DNA from: Microbacterium sp. MM2322
Lineage (GTDB): Bacteria > Actinomycetota > Actinomycetes > Actinomycetales > Microbacteriaceae
Direction of reading: 5' to 3'
Length of the DNA stretch: 64,000 nt
Assembly: GCF_964186585.1 (NCBI RefSeq)
Contig: NZ_OZ075067.1
Location: forward strand, 1,178,001 to 1,242,000
Made by a program: the position numbers and the translations under genes. Under the pieces are notes generated by a model. That model searched no databases, had not been told where the DNA came from, and saw only the letters and a list, made by a program, of their open reading frames with translations. Position 1 is the first letter of the stretch, and each line of letters opens with the position of its first letter. This document shows positions 9,105 through 20,642 of the stretch, piece after piece.

Positions 9105-9110
9105 ACGGTA
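9105..9110 (-). promoter_or_regulatory. -10 box of lipoprotein/PKD operon
   Basis: TACCGT on the minus strand, six bases before the ATG at 9098. Confidence 0.5.
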
Positions 9111-9190
9111 ACGAAGAGACGCCGCCCATCCGCGGGTTCTCCACAGCGCGTAGGCTCGCGGAGGTCGTTCGGGAGCGGTGGGGAGGGATC

Positions 9191-9610
9191 ATGTCGTTCG
9201 GAGCTGCGGCATCCGCTCGTCGAGGGCGTCGAATCGCGCTCGATGAGCCCTGCCCGTGTGGGCGACGTGAGTTCGGGGCGTGCTGCGGACCAGTCCTCGG
9301 TGGGCGGGCAGCGGAGACGCCCGAGGACCTGATGCGGTCGAGATACACCGCCTTCGCGCTCGGTGACGCGAGGCATCTGCTCGACACGTGGTTCCCCGCG
9401 ACCCGGCCCGACGACCTGACACTCGACCCCGGGACCAGCTGGACCCGGCTCGACTTTCTCGGCGCGGAGACCGCCGCGGACGGTCGCTCGGGACGAGTGA
9501 GCTTCCGCGCCCACTGGCTGGAGTCCGGGACAGTCGAGACGGGTGCCTTGGAAGAAGACAGTCGATTCGTCAGACACTCCGGTCGCTGGTATTACGTCAG
9601 CGCCCTCTGA
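9191..9610 (+). CDS. YchJ-family protein (SEC-C motif)
   Basis: 139 residues. N-terminal zinc-binding SEC-C-like motif PCPCGRREFGACCGP at about residues 20-34, followed by the conserved EDLMRSRYTAF segment of the UPF0225/YchJ family, and a small NTF2-like fold ending in GRWYYVSAL. Function of the family is not established. ATG start with GGAGGG four bases upstream. TAGGCT at about 9150 may be its -10. Confidence 0.87.
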   Translation: MSFGAAASARRGRRIALDEPCPCGRREFGACCGPVLGGRAAETPEDLMRSRYTAFALGDARHLLDTWFPATRPDDLTLDPGTSWTRLDFLGAETAADGRSGRVSFRAHWLESGTVETGALEEDSRFVRHSGRWYYVSAL

Positions 9611-9616
9611 TACTCT
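9611..9616 (+). promoter_or_regulatory. Probable -10 box of rpsA
   Basis: TACTCT just after the YchJ stop, giving an rpsA leader of about 135-140 bases. No riboswitch or clear hairpin was recognised in that leader. Confidence 0.4.
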
Positions 9617-9757
9617 GGAGCGTCGCACGCGTGGCTCTTGAGTCATGCCCGGGCGACATCGCACCACCAACCACTCTGCCCCGATCGGCTGCCGCACGTC
9701 CTCGTGCGGATGAGTTCCGGGGCCCGATTACAACACCATCCAAGGACAACCCCCTAC

Positions 9758-11209
9758 ATGACTAACGCAACGACCGCCCCGGCCACCAAGCAGGTCGCCA
9801 TCAACGACATCGGATCTGCTGAGGACTTCCTGGCCGCGGTCGAAAAGACCCTGAAGTTCTTCAACGACGGAGACCTCATCGAGGGCACCGTCGTCAAGAT
9901 CGATCGCGACGAGGTTCTCCTCGACGTCGGCTACAAGACCGAGGGTGTCATCCCCTCGCGCGAGCTCTCGATCAAGCACGACGTCGACCCCAACGAGGTC
10001 GTCAACGTCGGCGACCAGGTTGAGGCCCTCGTTCTCCAGAAGGAGGACAAGGAAGGCCGTCTGATCCTGTCCAAGAAGCGCGCGCAGTACGAGCGTGCCT
10101 GGGGCGACGTCGAGAAGATCAAGGAGAACGACGGTGTTGTCACCGGCTCCGTGATCGAGGTCGTCAAGGGTGGTCTCATCGTCGACATCGGCCTTCGTGG
10201 CTTCCTCCCCGCGTCGCTCATCGAGCTCCGTCGTGTCCGCGACCTCACGCCGTACCTCGGCCAGGAGATCGAGGCCAAGATCCTCGAGCTCGACAAGAAC
10301 CGCAACAACGTCGTTCTTTCGCGCCGCGCCCTGCTCGAGCAGACGCAGTCCGAGTCGCGCTCGAACTTCCTCAACAACCTCCACAAGGGCCAGGTCCGCA
10401 AGGGCACCGTCTCGTCGATCGTCAACTTCGGTGCGTTCGTCGACCTCGGTGGCGTCGACGGTCTCGTCCACGTCTCGGAGCTCTCGTGGAAGCACATCGA
10501 GCACGCATCCGAGGTCGTCGAGGTCGGCCAGGAAGTCACCGTCGAGATCCTCGAGGTGGACCTGGACCGCGAGCGCGTCTCCCTGTCGCTGAAGGCGACG
10601 CAGGAGGACCCGTGGCAGGTCTTCGCCCGCACCCACGCGATCGGTCAGGTCGCTCCGGGCAAGGTCACCAAGCTCGTTCCGTTCGGTGCGTTCGTCCGCG
10701 TGGCAGACGGCATCGAGGGTCTCGTGCACATCTCCGAGCTGTCCGGCAAGCACGTCGAGCTCGCCGAGCAGGTCGTTTCCGTCGGTGAAGAGGTCTTCGT
10801 CAAGATCATCGACATCGACCTCGAGCGTCGTCGCATCTCGCTGTCGCTGAAGCAGGCCAACGAGTCGGTCGACCCCAACGGCACCGAGTTCGACCCGGCC
10901 CTCTACGGCATGGTCACCGAGTACGACGAGAACGGCGAGTACAAGTACCCCGAGGGCTTCGACTCCGAGACCAACCAGTGGAAGGAAGGCTTCGACGAGG
11001 CCCGCCTTGCCTGGGAGGCCGAGTACGCCGCAGCTCAGGGTCGCTGGGAAGCCCACAAGGCTGCCGTCGCCAAGGCCCTCGAGGCCGAGGCTGCCGCTCC
11101 GGCCGACTCGGGCTCGTCGTCCTTCTCGTCCGAGGTCGCGAGCGGCGCGGGTACCCTCGCCGACGACGAGGCGCTGGCTGCTCTGCGTGAGAAGCTGTCC
11201 GGTCGCTGA
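9758..11209 (+). CDS. rpsA: 30S ribosomal protein S1
   Basis: 483 residues, the four-S1-domain form typical of actinobacteria. S1 repeats lie at about 35-105, 122-190, 207-277 and 294-365, with recurrent signatures such as GTVVKIDRDEVLLDVG, GTVSSIVNFGAFVDLG and GKVTKLVPFGAFVRV. The C-terminal 100 residues are acidic and Ala/Glu/Ser-rich without a fold I can assign. I choose ATG 9758 (AAGGA 11 bases before it; MTNATTAPATKQVAIND), not the upstream in-frame extension in the leader. Codon use is strongly biased toward C/G-ending codons, as expected for high expression. Confidence 0.97.
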   Translation: MTNATTAPATKQVAINDIGSAEDFLAAVEKTLKFFNDGDLIEGTVVKIDRDEVLLDVGYKTEGVIPSRELSIKHDVDPNEVVNVGDQVEALVLQKEDKEGRLILSKKRAQYERAWGDVEKIKENDGVVTGSVIEVVKGGLIVDIGLRGFLPASLIELRRVRDLTPYLGQEIEAKILELDKNRNNVVLSRRALLEQTQSESRSNFLNNLHKGQVRKGTVSSIVNFGAFVDLGGVDGLVHVSELSWKHIEHASEVVEVGQEVTVEILEVDLDRERVSLSLKATQEDPWQVFARTHAIGQVAPGKVTKLVPFGAFVRVADGIEGLVHISELSGKHVELAEQVVSVGEEVFVKIIDIDLERRRISLSLKQANESVDPNGTEFDPALYGMVTEYDENGEYKYPEGFDSETNQWKEGFDEARLAWEAEYAAAQGRWEAHKAAVAKALEAEAAAPADSGSSSFSSEVASGAGTLADDEALAALREKLSGR

Positions 11210-11226
11210 TCGACAACACCTGAATC

Positions 11227-11257
11227 GAGGGGTCGGAGCCATGTGCTCCGGCCCCTC
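11227..11257 (+). terminator. Terminator hairpin after rpsA
   Basis: 13-bp stem with one G-T wobble (11227-11239 with 11245-11257, five-base loop) 17 bases after the rpsA stop. There is no T run. Confidence 0.7.
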
Positions 11258-11296
11258 GGTCGTTCCTGGACGTATCCCGTCCCGCCCGGCGCCCGG

Positions 11297-11302
11297 TAAC
11301 GT
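11297..11302 (+). promoter_or_regulatory. -10 box of histidine kinase gene
   Basis: TAACGT six bases before the GTG at 11309; no Shine-Dalgarno, so leaderless. Confidence 0.5.
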
Positions 11303-11308
11303 GCAGGT

Positions 11309-13021
11309 GTGACGCAAGAGCACGAGGGATCGACTGCAGATCGATCACCGCCGCCACGGACGGGGGTGCGGATGCATCGGTTCTTCGACGCGCCCCGTCG
11401 GCAGCTCCCGCTGACAGAGCTTCGCGACCGTGTCGCCGCCAACAACCAGCTCCTCCTGACGGGCATCGTCGCCGCCATCTTCCTCTCTGGAATTCCCAGC
11501 GGCTGGCTGGCGGGGGCGCCGCAGTTCGCGCCGGGTGCAGTGATCGTCGTCGTGGCGGCCGTGGCCAGCCTCGCGGTTCCCTGGTCCCGCCTCCACCCCT
11601 CGTGGGTGGCCGTCATCCCCCTCCTCGACATCGTCGCCATCGGTCTCATGCGGACATCTGACGTACCGGGGATCGGGCTCTTATGGGCGTTCCCGACGAT
11701 GTGGCTGTCGTCCATGGGGCGGCTGGGGTTCGTGGCGGCATGCGTCGGTTCGATCAGCGCGTATTGGATCGCCCTCCTCTTCGTGCCGGAGTTCCAACTC
11801 ACGTGGGCCGTGATCGTTCTCCCCGCGGTCGTCATCGCCATCGGCGCATCCACGTACAACGCCACGCGACGTTTCCTTGCTCAGCGCGCCCTGCTCGACC
11901 GCCAAGCGGAGCGTCTGACTGCCGCTCTGCGATACGCGAGCCGGCAGGAGCAACTTCTGACTGAGGTCCTCGACACCGTCGACTTCGGTGTCCTCCGGGT
12001 CGGCGCGGACGGTGAGATCACCTTCGTCAACGACGCGCTCGGTCGTTTCCAGCAGCGCATCCCGGGATTCGGGCGAGTCGACGGCGGGGAGCAGATCTTC
12101 GCCGCCGACGGAGAGACCCCACTGGCGGCAGAAGACCGACCCCTTTCGCGCATCATCCGAGGAGAGAGCTTCAGCGACGTCGTCCTCTGGTACGCCGTCT
12201 CGGATTCGCGCCGTGCCGCGCTCAGCCTCACCGCCCGGCGGATGAGGGATGCCGACGGCAACCCCGCAGGCGTCGTCCTCGTCGCGCGCGACGTCACTGA
12301 CGAGCGGACCGCGCTCAAAGCGCGCGACAGCCTCGTCGCCTCGGTCTCCCACGAGCTGCGCACTCCGCTGACCTCGATCATCGGATACCTCGAGCTCGTG
12401 CTCGACACGGAGGACGTCCCGGATTCGGTGCGTCGGCAGGTCGACGTCGCGTACCGCAACAGCGAGCGCCTCCTCAGCATCGTGTCCGGGATCCTCGCCG
12501 CATCCACCGCCTCACGGATGTCAGCAGAGGTGACGGTGTCGCCGGTGATCCATGACGTGGGATCGGTCGTCCGGGCCGCGGCATCCGATCTCGCCCCGGT
12601 CGCGAAAGAGCGGGCGATACGCGTCGATACGAGCGATGTGGACGACACCCCTGCCTTCATCGATCCGGCCCGCATCCGTCAGGTCGTCGACAATCTGATC
12701 AGTAACGCCATCAAGTTCAACCGCGACGGCGGAGCCATCGTGCTGAGCAGTTCGACGGACGGTGACGTGTCGTGGTTCCTCGTCCGCGACACGGGGATCG
12801 GGCTGACGCCGGAGGATCAGGAACGGCTGTTCGAGCGGTTCTTCCGCGCAGAATCCGGAGTCGCCGGGACGGGCTTGGGACTGGCGATCAGCCGAGAGAT
12901 CGTCCGAGCCCACGGCGGCGATATCACGGTGACGTCCACGAAGGGAACGGGCACGACGTTCATGGTCCGCCTGCCCGCACATGCCACCGCCGTGCCCGAA
13001 TCGTCCGAGGACGCGCCATGA
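11309..13021 (+). CDS. Membrane sensor histidine kinase with PAS domain
   Basis: 570 residues. Five or so hydrophobic helices occupy about 48-180, then a short coiled coil, a PAS domain (about 220-335), HisKA (H348 in [14 protein letters not shown]) and a HATPase_c domain (N box around N462/N466 [11 protein letters not shown]1 DTGIGL, G2 GTGLGLAIS). All catalytic motifs are intact. There is no extracytoplasmic loop large enough for ligand binding, so it probably senses within the membrane or through PAS. No response regulator is adjacent. Its stop overlaps the start of the next gene (ATGA), linking it to a degenerate GGDEF membrane protein. Confidence 0.92.
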   Translation: MTQEHEGSTADRSPPPRTGVRMHRFFDAPRRQLPLTELRDRVAANNQLLLTGIVAAIFLSGIPSGWLAGAPQFAPGAVIVVVAAVASLAVPWSRLHPSWVAVIPLLDIVAIGLMRTSDVPGIGLLWAFPTMWLSSMGRLGFVAACVGSISAYWIALLFVPEFQLTWAVIVLPAVVIAIGASTYNATRRFLAQRALLDRQAERLTAALRYASRQEQLLTEVLDTVDFGVLRVGADGEITFVNDALGRFQQRIPGFGRVDGGEQIFAADGETPLAAEDRPLSRIIRGESFSDVVLWYAVSDSRRAALSLTARRMRDADGNPAGVVLVARDVTDERTALKARDSLVASVSHELRTPLTSIIGYLELVLDTEDVPDSVRRQVDVAYRNSERLLSIVSGILAASTASRMSAEVTVSPVIHDVGSVVRAAASDLAPVAKERAIRVDTSDVDDTPAFIDPARIRQVVDNLISNAIKFNRDGGAIVLSSSTDGDVSWFLVRDTGIGLTPEDQERLFERFFRAESGVAGTGLGLAISREIVRAHGGDITVTSTKGTGTTFMVRLPAHATAVPESSEDAP

Positions 13022-14208
13022 GCCTTGATCTCTTCTCCGTGACGGTCATGAGCGCGATCGTCGCGTTCGTCGCCACCGCGATCTTCGTGATCGAGACGCT
13101 CCGTCGCCGGGATGCCGGCGCGGGCAGACTCTGGGCAGTTGCCTACCTCTGCGGGACGGTGACCACCTTCGCCTACATCTCGTGGGCAGCGGGCATAGGC
13201 GCGGAAGTGAGTATCGCGATCGGCAATGCCGCCTTCGTCATGACCCCGGCATTCATGTGGCTCGGCAACCGGCGTTTCAACGACCGCCCTATCGTCTGGC
13301 AGTCCATCGTCGTCGCGGTGCTCGCGGTGACGACGTTCCTTGCCGCCGTCATCCGTGTCCCGATCGAGGGCGCGTGGGGCGGATGGACGGTCATGGCCGC
13401 ACACATCGTCTTCTTCTTCCTCGCCGGGGGATGGGAGGCGACGCGCCGGCCCATGGGCCGCATGGGCAACGCACGCCTGCTGAGCGGCGTCCTGTTCGCG
13501 GCCGCGGTGTACTACGTCGCCCGGCTCGGCGTCTTCATCGTCGGCGGCGGGCCCGACGAACCGTTCTTCGTCACCTGGTTCGGCTCCATCTCCGCCAACA
13601 TCGCGACCGTCGTGCTGACGATGGTCGCCGTGGTCGTCACGTCGATCCTCCGCGCCACGAAGAGTGCGACCCAGCGTTACGAGTGGCTGAGTGAGAACGG
13701 CGTCGCAGCCGACGGCGTCATGCTCGCCAGGACCTACCGCGACGCCCTCGGGGATATGGCGGAGCGCGCCGGGTGGCGCCGCGAACTCGTCAGCGTGATC
13801 ATCGTCCACGTCGACGGGCTCGACGAGATGGCTGCCGCCTTCGGGTCGGATGCCGCAGACGAACTCGCCGCCCAATGGCGCCGATCCGTGCGCCGTCACG
13901 CCCCGGCATCCGCCTTCGTGGGGGAGGACGGGGACGCGACCCTCGCGGTATGCGGTGTCGCCAGTACCGCTGCGGACGCGCGCCGACAGGGTGCGGTCAT
14001 CTACCGCGGCTGCATCGACGACCTCGCGGGGAACCCGACTGGGCTGCTTCCCGTCGTGGGCGTCGGGGTCGCGCTGACGGAGACCGTCGGTTACGACACC
14101 GGTCTGCTCATGGAGTCCGCACGCGGAGCGGCCATCCGCGCGTCGCGGAGCCTCGAGGCATCCGTTCTCTTCGGAGGTCTCGATGAGGCGCGGTCCCACC
14201 TGACCTGA
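13018..14208 (+). CDS. Membrane protein with degenerate GGDEF-like domain
   Basis: 396 residues. Seven or so hydrophobic helices span about 5-215, followed by a cytoplasmic domain (about 245-390) whose pattern follows diguanylate cyclases: [14 protein letters not shown] at the position of the first beta strand and metal site, then a helix with [15 protein letters not shown]. The catalytic GG(D/E)EF stretch is replaced by [12 protein letters not shown], so cyclase activity is unlikely. It could bind nucleotide or act by protein contact. The start is ATG 13018, overlapping the kinase stop; the pair is translationally coupled and probably works together. Confidence 0.8.
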   Translation: MSLDLFSVTVMSAIVAFVATAIFVIETLRRRDAGAGRLWAVAYLCGTVTTFAYISWAAGIGAEVSIAIGNAAFVMTPAFMWLGNRRFNDRPIVWQSIVVAVLAVTTFLAAVIRVPIEGAWGGWTVMAAHIVFFFLAGGWEATRRPMGRMGNARLLSGVLFAAAVYYVARLGVFIVGGGPDEPFFVTWFGSISANIATVVLTMVAVVVTSILRATKSATQRYEWLSENGVAADGVMLARTYRDALGDMAERAGWRRELVSVIIVHVDGLDEMAAAFGSDAADELAAQWRRSVRRHAPASAFVGEDGDATLAVCGVASTAADARRQGAVIYRGCIDDLAGNPTGLLPVVGVGVALTETVGYDTGLLMESARGAAIRASRSLEASVLFGGLDEARSHLT

Positions 14209-14231
14209 CCGGAGCGTGGCATTCTCGAGGA

Positions 14232-14828
14232 ATGCCTCTCATCGCACTGACCGGCGGAATCGCGTCGGGGAAGTCCACCATCGCCCGGCGCCTGGCAGAA
14301 CACGGTGCCGTCGTGGTCGACGCGGACGGCCTCGTGCGCGAGGTGCAGCAACCCGGCTCGCCTGTCCTGGCCGCGATCGCGGCAGAGTTCGGACAGGACG
14401 TGCTGACCCCCGCCGGCGAGCTCGACCGCGCCGGGCTCGCATCCCGCGTCTTCGGTGATCCGGATGCCGTGGGCCGCCTCAACGCGATCGTCCACCCGGC
14501 AGTTCGCGAGGAGTCCGCGCGCCGCTTCCGCGCGGCCTTCGAGGCGGATGCGGAGGCGGTTGTCGTCTACGACGTCCCGCTGCTGCTGGAAGCGCGTGCG
14601 GAAGACCCCTGGGAGCTGATCGTCGTCGCTCACGCACCGGCCGCGCTTCGTCGCGAGCGACTCGTGACGCTGCGAGGGATGGCGCCGGCCGACGCGGACG
14701 CTCGGATGTCGGCCCAGGTGGACGACGAGCGGCGCTTGGCGATCGCCGACGTCGTCATCGACACCGCCGGCGACATCGCCGACACTCTCGCGCAGACCGA
14801 CGCGCTCTGGGCTCGGCTCACCGCCTGA
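14232..14828 (+). CDS. coaE: Dephospho-CoA kinase
   Basis: 198 residues. Phosphorylates the 3'-OH of dephospho-CoA, last step of CoA synthesis. Walker A GGIASGKST at about 8-16 and the VDADGLVREVQQPG segment are present, as is the C-terminal region of the CoaE fold. Length is normal for the single-domain form. CATTCT lies exactly six bases before the ATG, so the transcript may be leaderless, although CGAGGA is also close upstream. Confidence 0.95.
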   Translation: MPLIALTGGIASGKSTIARRLAEHGAVVVDADGLVREVQQPGSPVLAAIAAEFGQDVLTPAGELDRAGLASRVFGDPDAVGRLNAIVHPAVREESARRFRAAFEADAEAVVVYDVPLLLEARAEDPWELIVVAHAPAALRRERLVTLRGMAPADADARMSAQVDDERRLAIADVVIDTAGDIADTLAQTDALWARLTA

Positions 14829-14876
14829 CATCCCACGCCGAGGGCGAACGTCGGAGCCGGTGTCGGAGGCCCGCCC

Positions 14877-14882
14877 TACGCT
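14877..14882 (+). promoter_or_regulatory. -10 box of uvrB
   Basis: TACGCT six bases before the uvrB ATG; leaderless. I see no LexA (SOS) box GAACN4GTTC in the 60 bases upstream. Confidence 0.5.
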
Positions 14883-14888
14883 GGAAGC

Positions 14889-16970
14889 ATGCAGACCACG
14901 CGATCCGTCCGGCCGTTCGAGGTCGTCAGCGAGTACGTCCCGAGTGGTGACCAGCCCCAGGCGATCGCACAGCTCGCCGGCCGTATCAATGCGGGCGAGA
15001 CGGACGTCGTTCTCCTCGGTGCCACGGGTACCGGCAAGTCCGCGACCACGGCTTGGCTGATCGAGCAGGTGCAGCGTCCGACGCTCGTGCTCGCGCACAA
15101 CAAGACCCTCGCGGCCCAGCTGGCGAACGAGTTCCGCGACCTGATGCCGAACAACGCGGTCGAGTACTTCGTGAGCTACTACGACTACTACCAGCCCGAG
15201 GCGTACGTCCCGCAGACGGACACCTTCATCGAGAAGGACTCGTCGATCAACGCCGAGGTCGAACGCCTCCGCCACTCGACCACGAACTCGCTCCTCAGCC
15301 GTCGCGACGTCGTCGTCGTGTCGACGGTGTCGTGCATCTACGGCCTCGGGGCGCCGGAGGAGTATCTCCGGGCGATGGTGGCCCTGCAGGTGGGGGAGCG
15401 GTACGACCGCGACGCCCTCATTCGCAAGTTCATCGCGATGCAGTACAACCGCAACGACGTCGACTTCTCGCGCGGCAACTTCCGCGTGCGCGGCGACACG
15501 ATCGAGATCATTCCGGTGTACGAGGAGTACGCCGTTCGCATCGAGCTGTTCGGCGACGAGATCGAAGCGCTGTACATGCTGCATCCGCTCACGGGCGATA
15601 TCGTCCAGAAGCTCGAGAGCGTGCCGATCTTCCCGGCATCCCACTACGTCGCCGGCACCGATACGGTGCAGCGCGCCATCGGGACGATCGAGCACGAACT
15701 CGAGGAACGTCTCAAGGAGTTCGAGTCGCAGGGCAAGCTCCTCGAAGCGCAGCGCCTGCGTATGCGGACGAGCTTCGATCTCGAGATGCTCCAGCAGCTC
15801 GGGTTCTGTTCGGGCATCGAGAACTACTCCCGCCACATGGACGGACGGATGCCGGGCGAAGCGCCCCACACTCTGCTCGACTTCTTCCCCGATGACTTCC
15901 TGCTGGTCATCGACGAATCGCACGTCACCGTGCCGCAGATCGGCGCGATGTACGAGGGGGATGCCTCCCGCAAGCGCACGCTCGTCGACCACGGGTTCCG
16001 GCTCCCGAGCGCGATGGACAACCGTCCGCTCCGCTTCGACGAGTTCAAGCAGCGGATCGGGCAGACCGTCTACCTGTCGGCCACGCCCGGTCGTTACGAG
16101 ATGGGCATCGCCGACGGGATCGTCGAGCAGATCATCCGCCCGACGGGTCTCGTCGATCCCGAGATCATCGTGAAGCCGTCGAAGGGCCAGATCGACGACT
16201 TGCTCGAGGAGATCCGCCTCCGGGTCGAGCGCGATGAGCGTGTTCTCGTGACGACGCTCACGAAGAAGATGGCTGAGGAACTCACCGACTTCCTCGGCGA
16301 GCACGGGGTGCGGGTGCGGTACCTGCATTCGGACGTCGACACGCTCCGCCGCGTGGAGCTGCTCACCGAGCTGCGCCAGGGTGTCTACGACGTGCTCGTC
16401 GGCATCAACCTGCTCCGCGAAGGTCTCGACCTCCCCGAGGTGTCACTCGTGGCGATCCTGGATGCCGACAAGGAGGGATTCCTCCGTTCCGGAACGTCTC
16501 TGATCCAGACGATCGGCCGCGCGGCTCGCAACGTCTCGGGTGAGGTCCACATGTACGCCGATCGGATCACCGACTCGATGGCCGCCGCGATCGAAGAGAC
16601 CGACCGCAGACGCGAGAAGCAGGTTGCTTACAACCTCGAGCACGGCATCGATCCGCAACCGCTGCGCAAGAAGATCGCCGACATCACCGATGCTCTCGCA
16701 CGCGAGGCGAGCGACACCCGCGACATGATGGACAGTCGCAGCAAGGGCAAGAACAAGTCGGGCAAGGGCAAGAGCCCCACCCCGCAGCTGCGGCGAGAGG
16801 GGATCGCGGCTGAGGGGGCGAACCAGCTCGAGGCGACGATCGAGGACCTCACGCGTCAGATGCTCGCGGCGGCAGACGAACTCAAGTTCGAGCTCGCGGG
16901 GCGACTTCGCGACGAGGTTCAGGACCTGAAGAAGGAGCTGCGGGCGATGGAGCGAGCCGGCCACGCCTGA
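14889..16970 (+). CDS. uvrB: Excinuclease ABC subunit B
   Basis: 693 residues. Damage-loading helicase of nucleotide excision repair. Walker A GATGTGKS (about 44-51), the beta-hairpin region [16 protein letters not shown], helicase motifs including the DESHV box, and the C-terminal UVR motif (about 645-690, [20 protein letters not shown]) that contacts UvrC. Lies 0.8 kb upstream of uvrA, with the ohrR pair between. The stop lies inside a 14-bp palindrome (16964-16977). Confidence 0.98.
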   Translation: MQTTRSVRPFEVVSEYVPSGDQPQAIAQLAGRINAGETDVVLLGATGTGKSATTAWLIEQVQRPTLVLAHNKTLAAQLANEFRDLMPNNAVEYFVSYYDYYQPEAYVPQTDTFIEKDSSINAEVERLRHSTTNSLLSRRDVVVVSTVSCIYGLGAPEEYLRAMVALQVGERYDRDALIRKFIAMQYNRNDVDFSRGNFRVRGDTIEIIPVYEEYAVRIELFGDEIEALYMLHPLTGDIVQKLESVPIFPASHYVAGTDTVQRAIGTIEHELEERLKEFESQGKLLEAQRLRMRTSFDLEMLQQLGFCSGIENYSRHMDGRMPGEAPHTLLDFFPDDFLLVIDESHVTVPQIGAMYEGDASRKRTLVDHGFRLPSAMDNRPLRFDEFKQRIGQTVYLSATPGRYEMGIADGIVEQIIRPTGLVDPEIIVKPSKGQIDDLLEEIRLRVERDERVLVTTLTKKMAEELTDFLGEHGVRVRYLHSDVDTLRRVELLTELRQGVYDVLVGINLLREGLDLPEVSLVAILDADKEGFLRSGTSLIQTIGRAARNVSGEVHMYADRITDSMAAAIEETDRRREKQVAYNLEHGIDPQPLRKKIADITDALAREASDTRDMMDSRSKGKNKSGKGKSPTPQLRREGIAAEGANQLEATIEDLTRQMLAAADELKFELAGRLRDEVQDLKKELRAMERAGHA

Positions 16971-16983
16971 TCAGGCGCCCCTG

Positions 16984-17220
16984 TCATGGGCAGTGGATGA
17001 GCGGGCGCTCGCCCGTCCGGTCGAAGGTGTGCTGCGACATGGGGTTGCCGCAGAGTGGGCAGGCGCGCTCCGTGCGGATCGGTTCTGGTTCGGTCTCGTA
17101 AGGACCGACCGAGGCGGGACCGGCGTATCGGATGAGGCGGTTGTTCCACCACGCGTAGAAGCCACCTGCCGCGCGAATCCGCTGGCGGAGCGGCGGCCGA
17201 GATTCCCGTTCCTCATCCAT
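16984..17220 (-). CDS. Small zinc-ribbon protein
   Basis: 78 residues. A basic N-terminus, an aromatic stretch (YAWWNNRLIRYAG) and a C-terminal zinc-ribbon half-site CPLCGNPM, with a further Cys at the penultimate position (HCP). Function unknown. Divergent from ohrR, with 28 bases between the starts. TACACT (minus, 17228-17233) stands seven bases before its ATG, inside the palindrome that is the likely OhrR operator, so it is probably controlled by that regulator. Confidence 0.75.
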   Translation of the reverse strand: MDEERESRPPLRQRIRAAGGFYAWWNNRLIRYAGPASVGPYETEPEPIRTERACPLCGNPMSQHTFDRTGERPLIHCP

Positions 17221-17225
17221 ACTGA

Positions 17226-17237
17226 TTAGTGTACTAA
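17226..17237. promoter_or_regulatory. Probable OhrR/MarR operator over two divergent -10 boxes
   Basis: Inverted repeat TTAGT-GT-ACTAA with perfect 5-bp arms, in the 28-base divergent gap. It contains the minus-strand -10 TACACT (17228-17233) of the zinc-ribbon gene and touches the plus-strand AACTAT (17236-17241) seven bases before the regulator's ATG at 17249. Binding here would block both promoters. A partial third copy, TTAG, follows at 17241. Confidence 0.6.
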
Positions 17238-17248
17238 CTATTAGAGGG

Positions 17249-17701
17249 ATGAGGACCTTGATGGACGATGACGCTCTGAAGCTGGAAAGCCAACTCTGCT
17301 TCGCGATCGTGACCGCGGCGCGGAATGTCGTCTCGATCTATCGGCCCGTCCTCGAGCCGCTCGGGCTCACGCACCCTCAATACCTCGTGATGCTCGCGCT
17401 GTGGGAGAGGGCGCCGCAGTCGCTTTCCGAGCTCGCCGCGACGCTCGCTGTCGAGCCCGCCAGCCTTTCCCCGACGATCAAGCGGCTCGAAACGCAGGGA
17501 CGTCTGATCCGCCGTCGCCGGGCCGCCGACGAGCGGGTCCTCGACATCGAGCTGACGCCGGAAGGGCGTGCTCTGAGAGAGCGTGCACTGGATGTCCCGC
17601 GCCAGATCATGGAACGGGTCGGCCTCGGCGTCGCGGATGTCGAACGGCTGCGGGACGGCCTCCAGCCCTTCGCCGGCGGTCGCGACACGCGCGCGGACTG
17701 A
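17249..17701 (+). CDS. ohrR: MarR-family regulator, OhrR type (organic peroxide sensor)
   Basis: 150 residues. The N-terminal stretch QLCFAIVTAARNVVSIYRPV and the following LGLTHPQYLVMLALWE match the OhrR branch of MarR, in which the single N-terminal Cys (Cys17 here) is oxidised by organic hydroperoxides and releases DNA. The winged helix is at about 50-110 (LAATLAVEPASLSPTIKRLE). No other cysteine is present, as in one-Cys OhrR. An ohr/osmC gene, the usual target, is not nearby. I use ATG 17249; ATG 17261 with GAGGA six bases before it is an equally possible start. Confidence 0.85.
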   Translation: MRTLMDDDALKLESQLCFAIVTAARNVVSIYRPVLEPLGLTHPQYLVMLALWERAPQSLSELAATLAVEPASLSPTIKRLETQGRLIRRRRAADERVLDIELTPEGRALRERALDVPRQIMERVGLGVADVERLRDGLQPFAGGRDTRAD

Positions 17702-17743
17702 TCGCGGGGAGCGAAGCCCGGAGCCCATGTCGGTGGCCCAACC

Positions 17744-17749
17744 TAGGAT
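17744..17749 (+). promoter_or_regulatory. -10 box of uvrA
   Basis: TAGGAT six bases before the GTG of uvrA; leaderless. Confidence 0.5.
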
Positions 17750-17755
17750 TGACCG

Positions 17756-20641
<2,886 letters not shown>

Positions 20642-20642
20642 C

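Noticed and set aside
9728..11323. A long minus-strand frame opposite rpsA.
   Set aside because: It is antisense to ribosomal protein S1, is Leu/Asp/Val-rich, and has no family resemblance.
14091..16328. A 745-residue minus-strand frame opposite coaE and uvrB.
   Set aside because: It covers two certain genes and shows the antisense codon pattern of high-GC DNA.
16964..16977. CGCCTGATCAGGCG palindrome at the uvrB stop, considered as a terminator or operator.
   Set aside because: It has no loop or T run, and it lies within coding and stop sequence of uvrB just before a convergent gene, so no function can be supported.
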